Below, piece after piece: positions 38,443-47,806 of a DNA stretch of 64,000 nucleotides (the stretch's first letter is position 1; each line of letters begins with the position of its first letter). Made by a program: the position numbers and the translations under genes. Source of the stretch: Mycobacterium sp. JS623 (GTDB taxonomy: Bacteria > Actinomycetota > Actinomycetes > Mycobacteriales > Mycobacteriaceae); assembly GCF_000328565.1 (NCBI RefSeq), contig NC_019966.1, positions 5,084,001 through 5,148,000 of the forward strand, in the 5' to 3' direction. The notes beneath the pieces were generated by a model, which was not told the origin of the DNA, did no database searches, and was given only the letters and a program-made list of their open reading frames with translations.

Positions 38443-39164
38443 TCGCGTCGCGCCCGCTTCATCTGACCGTAGGCGTCGATAGGGCTGTGTAACGCAAGAC
38501 CCCCGTCGGCGAACACGGTTTGCCCTGTCACCCAAGACATTTCGAGCACCGCGACGATGGCCTCGGCAACGTCATCGGCCTCGCCGAGTCTGCCGAGCGC
38601 AGTGCGTTCGGTCAGGCCATCCACCCAGCCGGGCAGTTGTTCCGGTTTGGCGAGCATCGGCGTGCGGGTGACGCCGGGCCCGACGGCGTTCACGCGGATA
38701 CCGTGCTGACCCCATTCCGCAGCCGCGACGCGCACCAACATGTCGATGCCCGCTTTCGACACGCAATAGGCGCCCATGTCGCGGTCGGCAAGTGTTCCGC
38801 TGATGCTTGAGACAGCGACGATCGAGCCGCCGGTTTGGGCGTTCACCATCGCCTTGGCGACGGCGCGCATCGTCAGCCATGTGCCGGTCAGGTTGGTGTT
38901 GAGGACGCGCCGCCAGTCGGCTGGGCTCTGGTCGAGCAGCAGACTGGACGCCCCGACGCCGGCACAGGCGACCAGCCGGTCAGGTGTGCCGTGGCGGGCG
39001 ATGGTCTGGTCGATGGCGGCCGATACTGCGTCGGGATCGCTGATGTCGCAATCGATGTCGCCGTCCTTGCGGTCCCAGACGACGACGTCGGCATCTCGGG
39101 TACGCAGGCGATCGGCTGTTGCCTTGCCGATCCCGGACGCTCCCCCTGTGACGACGGCGATCAC
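38439..39164 (-). CDS. Short-chain dehydrogenase/reductase
   Basis: This is a 241-residue classical SDR. Cofactor loop VTGGASGIGKATADRL, an Asp-type strand end (VVVWDRKDGDIDCDI) that favours NAD(H), catalytic Ser in VAVSSISG and YxxxK in YCVSKAG. The GPGVTRTPML segment and WVTGQTVFADGG end are standard. It is the last gene of a three-gene operon with a VOC protein and a Baeyer-Villiger-type monooxygenase (overlaps of 4 and 28 nt), so it probably oxidises an alcohol to the ketone used by the monooxygenase, or acts on a nearby step; this is inference. Confidence 0.9.
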   Translation of the reverse strand: MIAVVTGGASGIGKATADRLRTRDADVVVWDRKDGDIDCDISDPDAVSAAIDQTIARHGTPDRLVACAGVGASSLLLDQSPADWRRVLNTNLTGTWLTMRAVAKAMVNAQTGGSIVAVSSISGTLADRDMGAYCVSKAGIDMLVRVAAAEWGQHGIRVNAVGPGVTRTPMLAKPEQLPGWVDGLTERTALGRLGEADDVAEAIVAVLEMSWVTGQTVFADGGLALHSPIDAYGQMKRARRD

Positions 39165-39601
39165 TTCGGTGGTCCGATCAGCTCGACGCGCACTCCGTCG
39201 GGCGCGGTGATCACCGCCATCGCAACCGTTTTGCCGCCAGGTGCCGGCATGTCGATGCGGCGCACGCCGTCATAGAAGCCGAGTGTGGCGAGACCGGCCA
39301 ACGTAACGTCGACCTCGCGCTGCAAGGAAAGCAGGAAGAAGCCGAACGTCGGCTCATCGGGTCGCTCGGGTCCGGTTGGGGTGTCGTCGAATTGAACGAG
39401 TTCGACGATGCCGCTGTCGGGTGTGGCCGGGTCGCCGAGGAAGACCGACCGCAGCCGGTCGGTGCGGGCGTTGAACAGCGTGGGCCAATCGCCGGTGAAG
39501 GTGTGGTCGAACAGTTCGGTGAAGCCGAGGCCGTCGCACCAGAACCGCTTCGAGTGTTCGACGTCGGCGGTGACTATCGCCGTGTGGTGGATTCCTGGCA
39601 C
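39161..39601 (-). CDS. VOC-family (glyoxalase-fold) protein
   Basis: This is a 146-residue single VOC protein. It opens with IHHTAIVTADVEHSKRFWCDGLGF, the usual first beta-alpha-beta-beta-beta unit with a metal-ligand His, and ends with TAPDGVRVELIG carrying the acidic ligand. Such proteins are glyoxalases, extradiol dioxygenases or epimerases; a specific reaction cannot be assigned. It overlaps the SDR start by 4 nt and the monooxygenase end by 28 nt, so it belongs to that catabolic operon. Confidence 0.85.
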   Translation of the reverse strand: MPGIHHTAIVTADVEHSKRFWCDGLGFTELFDHTFTGDWPTLFNARTDRLRSVFLGDPATPDSGIVELVQFDDTPTGPERPDEPTFGFFLLSLQREVDVTLAGLATLGFYDGVRRIDMPAPGGKTVAMAVITAPDGVRVELIGPPK

Positions 39602-41055
39602 GCAGTTGCCTCCATCCGATCGAATGCATCCAATCCGACCTGGCCGAGCATCGCCGCGAATTGCGTTCCGCTGTACGGGAACTGGGTGACGACCTTGCCG
39701 TTCGGATGTCGGTAGTAGTTGTTGCAGTTGGCCAGCCAGACGGTGCCCTGCATGGCCTGCTGGATGTCGACGTTATAGGCGTCGTGAACGTCGCGCTTGA
39801 CGTCGATCGCCTGTACGCCGTGGCGGACCATGCCGTCGAGGGTGCGGCGAACGAACTCGGCCTGGGCCTCCAGGATGTAGACGATCGAAGTGACCCCGTT
39901 GGTGTTGGGGCCGTAGAGCGTGAACAGGTTGGGGTAGCCCGGGACCACCGTGCCGAGATAGGCCTCGGCGCCGTCGTGCCAGTCGTCGTGCAGGCGACGG
40001 CCCTGCGCGCCGTAGACGTCGAGGCTGCGGAGGTAGTCGGCGGCGTGAAAACCGGTGCCGTATATGACGGTGTCCACCTGATGCTCGGTGCCATCGGCGG
40101 TGCGCAGGCCGCGTTCGGTGAACTCGACGATCGGCGACGTCTCTAGATGCACGTTGGGTCGCGCGAAGGTCGGGAACCAAGCGCGGGACTGCAACGGCCG
40201 CTTGCATCCAACGGGATAGCTCGGCGTCAGCTTCGCGCGCAGTTTGGGATCTGGGACCTTTCGCGTCAGATAGGCGCGGGCGGTGTCGGTGAGTTCCTTG
40301 GTCATCGCGGAGTCGACGCCGAAGTTCGCGGACTCGTAGGCGTCGAACGCGGCGTCGCGGACCTTGAGGGCTTCGACAGGATCACGCTCGAAGAGCTCGT
40401 GTTGCTCAGGGGTAAAGGGTTCGTCGTAGCGGGGGCTCACCCATATCGGCGTGCGCTGAAAGACGGTCAGATGCGCTGCGGCTGGGGCGATCTCGGGAAC
40501 GTATTGGATTGCGCTGGCACCGGTTCCGATCGACGCGACCCGCTCCCCCGCAGTCGATTTCGAGTGGTCCCACTGCGAGGAGTGGAAGGTACGACCACGA
40601 AAGCGGTTGGCGCCGGGAATCTCTGGGATATTGGGTTGGTCGAGCATGCCGACTGCGGTGACGACGGCATCGAATCGATATACAGCGCCGTCCTCGGTCT
40701 CCAGCGTCCAGCGCCGGTGGTCGTCGGACCACCGCAGGGTGGTGATGCGGCTTCGCGTTGTGAGGTGATCGGCGAGGCGATTGTCGGTGGCGACCTTCTC
40801 GAGGTAGGCGAGGATCTCCGGCTGGTTGGCGAAGGTCTTGCTCCACCGCGGGTTGAGCGCGAACGAGTACGAGTAGAAGTGCGATGGCACGTCACAGGCG
40901 GCGCCAGGATAGGTGTTGTTGCGCCAGGTGCCGCCGAAGCCCTCGTTGCGGTCGAAGATGGTGAAGTCGTAGCCGCCGGCAGCGAGCTGGATGCCTATCG
41001 CGATGCCGCCGGGACCAGCACCGATGATCGCAACGGTCGGCTTCCGATTCGCCAT
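39574..41055 (-). CDS. FAD-dependent Baeyer-Villiger-type monooxygenase
   Basis: This is a 493-residue flavoprotein monooxygenase. FAD-binding GxGxxG lies at the N-terminus (IIGAGPGGIAIG). The type-I BVMO fingerprint appears as FRGRTFHSSQWDHS and the NADPH-binding GxGxSA as SIGTGASAIQYVPEI. YPGAACDVPSHFYSYSF is also typical of the family. It would insert oxygen next to a ketone, or hydroxylate a related carbonyl compound, using NADPH. First gene of the operon with VOC and SDR proteins. About 240 nt upstream is free of genes and contains a small hairpin. Confidence 0.9.
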   Translation of the reverse strand: MANRKPTVAIIGAGPGGIAIGIQLAAGGYDFTIFDRNEGFGGTWRNNTYPGAACDVPSHFYSYSFALNPRWSKTFANQPEILAYLEKVATDNRLADHLTTRSRITTLRWSDDHRRWTLETEDGAVYRFDAVVTAVGMLDQPNIPEIPGANRFRGRTFHSSQWDHSKSTAGERVASIGTGASAIQYVPEIAPAAAHLTVFQRTPIWVSPRYDEPFTPEQHELFERDPVEALKVRDAAFDAYESANFGVDSAMTKELTDTARAYLTRKVPDPKLRAKLTPSYPVGCKRPLQSRAWFPTFARPNVHLETSPIVEFTERGLRTADGTEHQVDTVIYGTGFHAADYLRSLDVYGAQGRRLHDDWHDGAEAYLGTVVPGYPNLFTLYGPNTNGVTSIVYILEAQAEFVRRTLDGMVRHGVQAIDVKRDVHDAYNVDIQQAMQGTVWLANCNNYYRHPNGKVVTQFPYSGTQFAAMLGQVGLDAFDRMEATACQESTTRR

Positions 41056-41228
41056 CCAGCAATCATTACATAAATAGCGGAATGCGTAACTCTATCCCAC
41101 TCGGCTGCACCACCCGACCAGCCCGCAATTGTGCGCAATCCATGCCAGAGTCTGCCGAGTTCTCAAGCACTCTGAACGGCCTACGATTCTGTGGACACTA
41201 TTTTCAAGAGTGAAATATTATTCCTTGC

Positions 41229-41253
41229 GCCTTGAGTCCTCAGTCCTCAAGGC
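41229..41253. terminator. Hairpin GCCTTGAG/CTCAAGGC
   Basis: A perfect 8-bp stem (41229-41236 with 41246-41253) and 9-nt loop lies 38 nt downstream of the minus-strand ABC-2 permease gene. There is no strong U-tract, which is common for mycobacterial terminators, so a terminator role is likely but not shown. Confidence 0.45.
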
Positions 41254-41291
41254 ACGCATTCCGACTATGGGACCGTTCCGCGGCGCCGGAA

Positions 41292-42140
41292 CTAACCCCC
41301 GGTGCGGCGCGCATACGCGCGCAACGCGAACGGCGCGAAGACCGCCGTCAACGCCACCGACCACAGTATGGTCGCCAGAATCGGGTGGTGCAGCGGCAGC
41401 TGTGCGCTTGCCGGCGCGGGGCCGCCGTTGCCCCACAGCTCGCGCATGCCTTGCGCCAGCGATGACACCGGATTCCACTCCGCGACCACGCGCAGCCAGT
41501 GCGACATCGGTTCAGTCGGGGCAAAGGTGTTGGCCAAGAACGTGATTGGGAACAGCACGGTGAACATCACGCCGTTGACCGCCTCGACCGATCGCATCAC
41601 CGAGCCGATCAGAATGCCGAACCAGATCATGGAAAAGCCGAAGACCAGGATCAGCAGAAACGCCAGCACCGCCTCGGCGACACTGCCCCGAATGCGCCAG
41701 CCGATCGCCAGCCCCGTCACCGCCATCACGACCACGCCGATCGATGAGTGCATCAGGCTGGCCACACTGCGGCCGATCAGCACCGACGACCGGGAGATCG
41801 GCAGCGACCGAAAACGGTCGATGATGCCCTTCTCCACATCGGCGGTAATCCCCGACGCCACAACGAAAGCCGTGAACACGATGGTCTGCGCCTGAATACC
41901 CGGCAGCAGGAACTCCCGGTAGGACGCCCCGCCGCCCGTCGCGATCGACGCACCGAACACGAACGCGAACAGCAGCACGAACATGATTGGCTGCACCGTC
42001 ACGTCGCTGAGCATTTCGGGCATCCGCTTGGTGTGGATCATGTTGCGCTTCACCATGATCCACGACTGCTGCACGATATTGGTGGGATGCGTGCGCGCAG
42101 GCTGCAGCTGAATGCGCGGCGGCGAATCCACTGAAGTCAT
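41292..42140 (-). CDS. ABC-2 type permease (DrrB-like)
   Basis: This is a 282-residue permease with six hydrophobic segments in the ABC-2 arrangement; PIMFVLLFAFVFGASIATGGG, FTAFVVASGITADVEKGIIDRFRSLPISR and PITFLANTFAPTEPMSHWLR are characteristic of DrrB/daunorubicin-type exporters. It pairs with the ATPase encoded just upstream to export a lipid or drug-like molecule; substrate unknown. The ATG at 42140 uses AAGGAG inside a 53-bp repeat that fills the gap between the two genes. Confidence 0.88.
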   Translation of the reverse strand: MTSVDSPPRIQLQPARTHPTNIVQQSWIMVKRNMIHTKRMPEMLSDVTVQPIMFVLLFAFVFGASIATGGGASYREFLLPGIQAQTIVFTAFVVASGITADVEKGIIDRFRSLPISRSSVLIGRSVASLMHSSIGVVVMAVTGLAIGWRIRGSVAEAVLAFLLILVFGFSMIWFGILIGSVMRSVEAVNGVMFTVLFPITFLANTFAPTEPMSHWLRVVAEWNPVSSLAQGMRELWGNGGPAPASAQLPLHHPILATILWSVALTAVFAPFALRAYARRTGG

Positions 42141-42193
42141 GCCTCGACTCCTTCTCGCTCCGGTCCTCGCTCGTTCCTCGCTGCGATCCTCAC
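42141..42193 (-). repeat. 53-bp intergenic repeat carrying a ribosome-binding site, copy 2
   Basis: On the minus strand it runs from GTGAGGATCGC to AAGGAGTCGAGGC and is followed by the ATG of the permease gene. It matches the copy at 16086-16138 at 47 of 53 positions and occupies the gap after the ATPase gene. See that entry for the shared layout. Confidence 0.8.
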
Positions 42194-42209
42194 TCGTCGT
42201 CTACGGTCG

Positions 42210-43163
42210 TCATGCGTCTACCTCTTCCTCTTCGGTGCGGTGTCCGGTGAGCGACAAGAACACGTCATCGAGGCTGGGCCGGGACAGGCCTATGTCGTCG
42301 ACATCGATGTCACTGTCGCGCAGCCACCCCGCGACCTGGATCATGTCTGCCAGGCCGTCGGCCGCTGCGGTGAGCCGGCGGGCACCCGTGTCGACGAACA
42401 CCTCGGCACCCGTCTTGCCCAGCAACGCCTGTGCAGCCGGCAGATCGTCGGCGTCCGAAACCGTGACCACCAGGCTCGCCTTGCCCGCCTGATCCTTGAG
42501 CTGCAACGGCGAACCCTCGGCGATGATGCGGCCCTTGTCGATCACCACGATGTTGTCGGCGAGCTGATCGGCTTCCTCGAGATACTGCGTGGTCAGCAGG
42601 AGCGTCGTGCCACCCTGAACGAGGCCACGCAACACCTCCCACAAGTCACTGCGGCTGCGGGGATCCAACCCGGTGGTCGGCTCGTCGAGAAACAACACCG
42701 GCGGCGACGCCAGCAGGCTGACGGCAAGGTCGAGCCGCCTACGCATGCCGCCGGAATACGACTTGACCACGCGGTCGGAAGCGTCGGCGATCAAAAACTG
42801 TTCCAGCAGTTGGTCTCCCAGTCGCGCCAACTCCTTGCGCCGAATGCCGTACAACCCGCCGATCATCCGGATGTTCTCGCGGCCGGTGAGCAGTTCGTCG
42901 ACGGTGGCGACCTGACCCGTCAGGCCCATGCTGCGGCGCACTTTGTCCGGCTCGCGCACGACGTCATAGCCCGCGACCCGGGCGGCGCCGCTGGTCGGCG
43001 GCGTCAGGGTCGTCATCATCCGCACCGTGGTCGTCTTGCCCGCGCCGTTGGGCCCCAGCAGGCCGAGCACAGTGCCCGGTGGAACCGCGAAGCTGACACC
43101 GTCGACGGCGGTGTTTTCGCCGAATCTCTTGACCAAGTCAATGGCCTCGATCGCGGGTGTCAT
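42210..43163 (-). CDS. ABC transporter ATPase (DrrA-like)
   Basis: This is a 317-residue ATPase of the drug-export DrrA group. Walker A GLLGPNGAGKTTTVRMM, Q-loop region GLTGQVATVDELLTGREN, ABC signature YSGGMRRRLDLA, Walker B VLFLDEPTTGLD and switch His in LLLTTQYLEEADQLAD-type context are seen; the typical switch His is replaced by Gln (TTQYL), as is common in this group. A C-terminal regulatory part follows (about 225-317). ATG at 43163 is chosen because the ABC domain starts there. It is upstream of its permease. Confidence 0.92.
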   Translation of the reverse strand: MTPAIEAIDLVKRFGENTAVDGVSFAVPPGTVLGLLGPNGAGKTTTVRMMTTLTPPTSGAARVAGYDVVREPDKVRRSMGLTGQVATVDELLTGRENIRMIGGLYGIRRKELARLGDQLLEQFLIADASDRVVKSYSGGMRRRLDLAVSLLASPPVLFLDEPTTGLDPRSRSDLWEVLRGLVQGGTTLLLTTQYLEEADQLADNIVVIDKGRIIAEGSPLQLKDQAGKASLVVTVSDADDLPAAQALLGKTGAEVFVDTGARRLTAAADGLADMIQVAGWLRDSDIDVDDIGLSRPSLDDVFLSLTGHRTEEEEVDA

Positions 43164-43264
43164 GCCACCGACGGTATCGGCCCAGACCGACACCGGGCCA
43201 TTGGTTTTGTTTCCGCGTCGCTTCCGCCCGCATGCGGGTACAACAGATTCAGGAGTACCCGAAC

Positions 43265-44719
43265 ATGGACGCGGAATGGTTCGTAGCACCCGAGTATTGG
43301 CTGGCTAGGCAGATCCTGCAGCGGGGCGCCGCGGTGATCTATCTGATCGCCTTCGTCGCCGCTGCTCGACAATTCCGGGCGCTCATCGGTGAGCGGGGAA
43401 TGCTGCCGGTGCCGGCGTTCGTGGCGCGGGTACGGTTGCGGGCTGCCCCGAGCATCTTTCACCTGCACTACTCCGACCGATTCTTCGCTGCTGTCAGCTG
43501 GTTCGGTGCGGCATTGTCTGCGGCCATCGTCGTCGGCCTGATCGATCTTGTTCCGCTCTGGACCTCGATGGCGATCTGGCTGCTGCTCTGGGTGCTGTAT
43601 CTGTCGATCGTCAACGTCGGCCAGCGCTGGTACGGATTCGGTTGGGAGTCCTTGCTTTTGGAGGCCGGCTTCATCGCGATCTTCCTCGGCAACGACGAGA
43701 CCGCGCCGCCGCTGCCGGCAATACTGCTCGCGATCTGGCTGGTGTTCCGCGTCGAGTTTGGCGCGGGTTTGATCAAGCTGCGCGGCGACCCGTGCTGGCG
43801 CGACCTGACCTGCCTGTACTACCACCACGAAACCCAACCGATGCCGGGGCCGCTGAGCTGGTTCTTCCATCACCTGCCCAAGCCGCTGCACCGGGTGGAG
43901 GTGGCAGGCAACCATTTCGCGCAGCTTGTCGTGCCCTTCGCGTTGTTCGCCCCGCAGCCGATAGCGAGCGTGGCCGCCGCCATCGTGATCGTCACCCAGC
44001 TGTGGCTGGTGCTCTCCGGCAATTTCGCCTGGTTGAACTGGGTCACGATCATCCTGGCCTTCTGCGCGATCGACCACGCATCGTTCGCGGCGGTACTCCC
44101 GGTGCCAGAGCCACCGGCGCTGTCCAACCCGCCGCTGTGGTTCGCGAGCTTCGTGATGGTGTTCGCAGCGGTGTGCGTGGTGTTGAGTTATTGGCCGGTG
44201 CGCAACATGATCTCAAGCCACCAACGCATGAACGCGGCGTTCAACCCGTTCCACCTGATGAACACCTACGGTGCCTTCGGCAGCATCGGTCGCGAGCGGC
44301 TCGAGGTGGTGATCGAAGGCACCGACGACGCAGCGATCACCGAGCAGACGGTGTGGAAGGAATACGGCTTCAAAGGCAAACCCGGTGACCCGCACCGGCT
44401 GCCGCGCCAATGGGCGCCCTACCATTTAAGACTGGACTGGCTGATGTGGTTCGCCGCGCTGACACCGGCCTATGCGCGGGATTGGCTGGGCCCCTTCGTG
44501 ATTCGGCTGTTGCGCAACGATGCCCCCACGCTGCGCCTGCTTCGGCACAACCCGTTCCCCCAGGCACCGCCGCAGTATGTGCGGGCGCAGCTGTATCAGT
44601 ACCGGTTCACCACGTGGCACGAGTTGCGGCACGAAAAGATGTGGTGGCATCGCACGCTCGTTGGCGAATATCTGCCGCCCGTCGCGCTCGGGAAATCTCC
44701 GCGAGCGACCGCAAAATGA
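43265..44719 (+). CDS. Lipase-maturation-factor-like membrane protein
   Basis: This is a 484-residue protein with about eight to ten membrane segments in the first 340 residues, followed by a soluble C-terminal region. The sequence YWLARQILQRGAAVIYLIAF, RVEFGAGLIKLRGDPCWRDLTCLYYHHETQPMPGPLSW and FGSIGRERLEVVIEGTDD/WKEYGFKGKPGDP are typical of the LMF1 family. In animals LMF1 folds lipases in the ER; the bacterial role is unknown. ATG at 43265 has CAGGAG 9 nt upstream. It is divergent from the DrrA-like gene with about 100 nt between. Confidence 0.85.
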   Translation: MDAEWFVAPEYWLARQILQRGAAVIYLIAFVAAARQFRALIGERGMLPVPAFVARVRLRAAPSIFHLHYSDRFFAAVSWFGAALSAAIVVGLIDLVPLWTSMAIWLLLWVLYLSIVNVGQRWYGFGWESLLLEAGFIAIFLGNDETAPPLPAILLAIWLVFRVEFGAGLIKLRGDPCWRDLTCLYYHHETQPMPGPLSWFFHHLPKPLHRVEVAGNHFAQLVVPFALFAPQPIASVAAAIVIVTQLWLVLSGNFAWLNWVTIILAFCAIDHASFAAVLPVPEPPALSNPPLWFASFVMVFAAVCVVLSYWPVRNMISSHQRMNAAFNPFHLMNTYGAFGSIGRERLEVVIEGTDDAAITEQTVWKEYGFKGKPGDPHRLPRQWAPYHLRLDWLMWFAALTPAYARDWLGPFVIRLLRNDAPTLRLLRHNPFPQAPPQYVRAQLYQYRFTTWHELRHEKMWWHRTLVGEYLPPVALGKSPRATAK

Positions 44720-44777
44720 CAGCGCGAGCCGGCGTGTCTACGTACAGACACGGTCACTCGCGGTAGTTCGGCAGTAG

Positions 44778-46412
44778 CTAGGTGACGAGGGAGACCGAGT
44801 TGGACCGGCGCAGCTTGCCCGACGGCGTCTTCGGAATGGTGCCCGGTCCCAGCACGACGACGTTGCGCGGCCGCACGTCGACCTCGCCGACGACCTCATG
44901 CGCGACCTGATGCTCGATGCGACGCACCTCGACCGGGTCCTGCCAGGCGTTGGACTCGACTGCGACGGCGAACGTCTCGCGTGAGTGCCCGGCATCCAGT
45001 CGCACCGCGACGGCGCAGCCCGGCCGAACGCCTTCGACGCGGCCAGCGGCCCGCTCGATGTCGGTCGGGTAGATGTTGCGGCCAGCCATGATGATGACGT
45101 CCTTGACGCGGCCGCACACGATGATGTTGCCCTCTTCGGTGATGTAGCCGAGGTCGCCGGTGTCGTACCAGCCGTGCTCGTCCTGCGCCGGAATGAAGCC
45201 ACCCATGGTCAGGTAGCCGGGCGTCAGCGACTCACCGCGCAGCTCGATGACGCCGACACCGCGCGGCGGCATGACGTTGCCGTGCTCGTCGATGATGCGG
45301 GCCTCGAGGTCCTTGAGCAGCGGGCCGAGCGAGGCCAGCCGGCGGGTGTTGCCCTTGGTGGCGGGCACGGCGCGCCGCAGCGCGGCCAGCAGGTCGGCGT
45401 CGACCTCGTCGACCACCAGACCGGCGTTGCACGGGGAGAACGACACCGCCAGCGTCGTCTCGGCCATGCCGTAGGCCGGAAGAATGCAATCGGGTCGCAG
45501 GCCGAATGGCTTGCCCGCGTCCAGCAGGTCCTCGACGTCGGCCGGCTCGACGGGCTCGGCGCCCGACAGCGCGAATCGCAGCGTCGACAGGTCGAACTGA
45601 CCCGGCTCGGCCTGCTTACGCAGCCGCTTGGCGAACAACGCGTACGCGAAGTTCGGCGCCGCGGTCATGGTGCCCTTGTACTTGTCGATGAGCTTGGCCC
45701 ACAGCAGGGTGTCGCGCAGGAAGTCCATCGGAGTGACCTTGACCAGCTCGGCACCGAAGTACATCGGGATGGTCAGGAAGCCGACCATGCCCATGTCGTG
45801 GAAGCAGGGCAGCCAGCTGACCATGACGTCCTTATCGACGTCGTACTCGGCGCCGATGAACATCGCCTCGGCGTTGGAGTGGATGTTGCGGTGCGTGATC
45901 TGCACGGCCTTCGGCGAGCCGGTCGAACCGGACGTCAGCTGCATCAGCGCCAGATCATCCTCGCCGACCTCGACCGGGTCGATCGGATCAGCCGCGAGCA
46001 GGTCGGAAACCTTGAGGACCTTGATGCCCTTCTCTTCTAGCACCGGGATGGCGACCAGGAACGGCTCGGAGACGATGACGGCCTTGGCCTCGATCATGCC
46101 GATGACGGTCATCGTGTCCTCGGCCCAGATCACCAGGTCGGTACGGGGCGTCGGCTGGTGCAGCATGGTCAGGCTGGCGCCACGCATCCACAGGCCCTGC
46201 GCCGTCGGCGCGATCTCGACCGGGAAGCCGGCCAGCACGCCAACCGCGTCGCCGAGGCCGATGCCCGCGACGGCCAGGCCACCCGCGATACAGCGCGCGC
46301 GCTCGTGCACCTCGCCCCAGGTATGGCGGACGGGCTCGTGGGGTTCACCGGTGACCATGCCGCGCTTGCTTTCGCGGGCGTTGCGGTACATCTTCTCGGT
46401 GAATCTGCTCAC
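44778..46412 (-). CDS. pks16: Fatty acyl-AMP/CoA ligase (Pks16/FadD type)
   Basis: This 544-residue ANL enzyme corresponds in place and length to Rv1013 (annotated pks16). Motifs: P-loop [62 protein letters not shown] and the terminal lysine region [13 protein letters not shown]. It would adenylate a long-chain acid and pass it to CoA or a carrier; FAAL-type specificity is not settled. GTG start with a strong AGGAGG ribosome-binding site. No PKS domain is present despite the historical name. Confidence 0.88.
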   Translation of the reverse strand: MSRFTEKMYRNARESKRGMVTGEPHEPVRHTWGEVHERARCIAGGLAVAGIGLGDAVGVLAGFPVEIAPTAQGLWMRGASLTMLHQPTPRTDLVIWAEDTMTVIGMIEAKAVIVSEPFLVAIPVLEEKGIKVLKVSDLLAADPIDPVEVGEDDLALMQLTSGSTGSPKAVQITHRNIHSNAEAMFIGAEYDVDKDVMVSWLPCFHDMGMVGFLTIPMYFGAELVKVTPMDFLRDTLLWAKLIDKYKGTMTAAPNFAYALFAKRLRKQAEPGQFDLSTLRFALSGAEPVEPADVEDLLDAGKPFGLRPDCILPAYGMAETTLAVSFSPCNAGLVVDEVDADLLAALRRAVPATKGNTRRLASLGPLLKDLEARIIDEHGNVMPPRGVGVIELRGESLTPGYLTMGGFIPAQDEHGWYDTGDLGYITEEGNIIVCGRVKDVIIMAGRNIYPTDIERAAGRVEGVRPGCAVAVRLDAGHSRETFAVAVESNAWQDPVEVRRIEHQVAHEVVGEVDVRPRNVVVLGPGTIPKTPSGKLRRSNSVSLVT

Positions 46413-46721
46413 GCCAACCTCCTATTGGGTTCCCGGAGCCGCAGCGCCGGCGACATTTGGCTTCCGCGCAAACGTCGACAAATCATGCTCCCGCTGATAG
46501 GCGACGCTTTCGCGTAGGCACGCACACATTTGGGGAGCGGTTAAGTCTCGAATCGGGGTTCGCCTTATATATCTGACGGAGCCACCGCCGGGGTTACCGG
46601 AAGTTGAAAAGGTCGCGCCCGATTCCTGACCGCTAGCTTTCACCGTCGATCATCTTAAGCAACTCTTAAGTAGCCGCCAAACTGAAGCGATAATTGAGGC
46701 CTGCGTCACACTTCGTCGTGA
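46413..46721. other. 309-nt intergenic region upstream of the pks16-like gene
   Basis: No supported gene. It holds the ribosome-binding site of the minus-strand ligase gene near 46419-46424 and, near 46650-46667, the sequence CTTAAGCAACTCTTAAG with repeated CTTAAG. The part 46540-46580 is somewhat AT-rich and may contain the promoter. No operator is recognised. Confidence 0.4.
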
Positions 46722-47696
46722 TCAAACCGATGTCGACGGAGTCGGCACCACGCGTGCGCCGTGCACAGGTCCGCTGGCCACTCGCACCGTGCGGCACACC
46801 CCTCTGCCCGAGAGCTCCGCCCCGACGTCGACCGCCGCGGATGCCGAGGTGCAGAGGAACGCGCACGTCGGGCCGGACCCCGACACGATCCCCGCCAGGG
46901 CACCCGCGTCGGTGCCCGCGCGAAGCGTGCGCCGCAGCCCGGGGTCGAGGCTGACGGCCGCGGCCTGCAGGTCGTTGCCCAGCAGCGGGGCCAGCTCGGC
47001 AGGGTCGCCCGACGCCAGCGCGGCCAGCACCGGCTCCGGGTCCTCGAGCCGCGGCGGCGCATCTCGCCCGGCGCCCGCGGTGTCCCGTAAGCGGTCGATC
47101 TCTGTGAACACCGCGGGGGTCGACAGGCCGCCGTCGGCGAAGGCCAACACCCAGTGGAAGGTACTGCGGGCGAGGACCGTTGTGAGCTCCTCGCCGCGGC
47201 CGGTGCCCAGCGCGGTACCGCCGTGCAAGGCGAACGGGACATCGCTGCCGAGCTGCGCGGCCAGCGCGTGCAGGTCGCGACGCGGCACGCCGAGCTCCCA
47301 CAACGTGTTCATCGCGACCAGCACGGCCGCCGCGTCGGCGCTGCCACCCGCCATCCCGCCCGCGACCGGGATCGACTTCTCGATCGAGATCGCGACGTCG
47401 GGCGCTCGTCCGACGTGCTCGGCCATCAGCTCAGCGGCGCGCCAGGCCAGGTTGCGCTCGTCGGTCGGCAGCGACTCCACACCCTCGCCCGCCATCTCCA
47501 GCGACAACACGTCGGCGGTGCTCACGGTGACCTCGTCGAGCAGCGAGACGGCATGAAAGACGGTCGTCAGCTCGTGGTAGCCGTCGTCGCGGCGGTCACC
47601 GACGGCCAGATACAGGTTGACCTTGCCCGGCACTCGCACGGTGACCGACCCAGTGGGGACCCACTCGGAGGCGGCGCTTCCGTCGGAGGCAGACAC
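46722..47696 (-). CDS. ispE: IspE, 4-diphosphocytidyl-2-C-methylerythritol kinase
   Basis: This 324-residue GHMP kinase of the MEP isoprenoid pathway phosphorylates CDP-ME at the 2-hydroxyl. Motifs: [22 protein letters not shown], the ATP loop [37 protein letters not shown] and [10 protein letters not shown]. It follows ksgA as in M. tuberculosis (Rv1011), but a kinase gene on the other strand is inserted between them. The start used gives a slightly long N-terminus (about 15 residues before [11 protein letters not shown]). Confidence 0.94.
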   Translation of the reverse strand: MSASDGSAASEWVPTGSVTVRVPGKVNLYLAVGDRRDDGYHELTTVFHAVSLLDEVTVSTADVLSLEMAGEGVESLPTDERNLAWRAAELMAEHVGRAPDVAISIEKSIPVAGGMAGGSADAAAVLVAMNTLWELGVPRRDLHALAAQLGSDVPFALHGGTALGTGRGEELTTVLARSTFHWVLAFADGGLSTPAVFTEIDRLRDTAGAGRDAPPRLEDPEPVLAALASGDPAELAPLLGNDLQAAAVSLDPGLRRTLRAGTDAGALAGIVSGSGPTCAFLCTSASAAVDVGAELSGRGVCRTVRVASGPVHGARVVPTPSTSV

Positions 47697-47806
47697 GGCA
47701 CGACACTATCGCCGCGACGACCGGGACATGCACCGAAAGCACCGAGACGGCCCGTCAGGGCTGCAATTCCTGGCAGGCGAATACCCCCAGCAAAAACTCT
47801 AGGCTG

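Noticed and set aside
44778..46412. A polyketide synthase, from the historical name pks16
   Set aside because: The protein is a single ANL-type adenylating enzyme without ketosynthase, acyltransferase or carrier domains.
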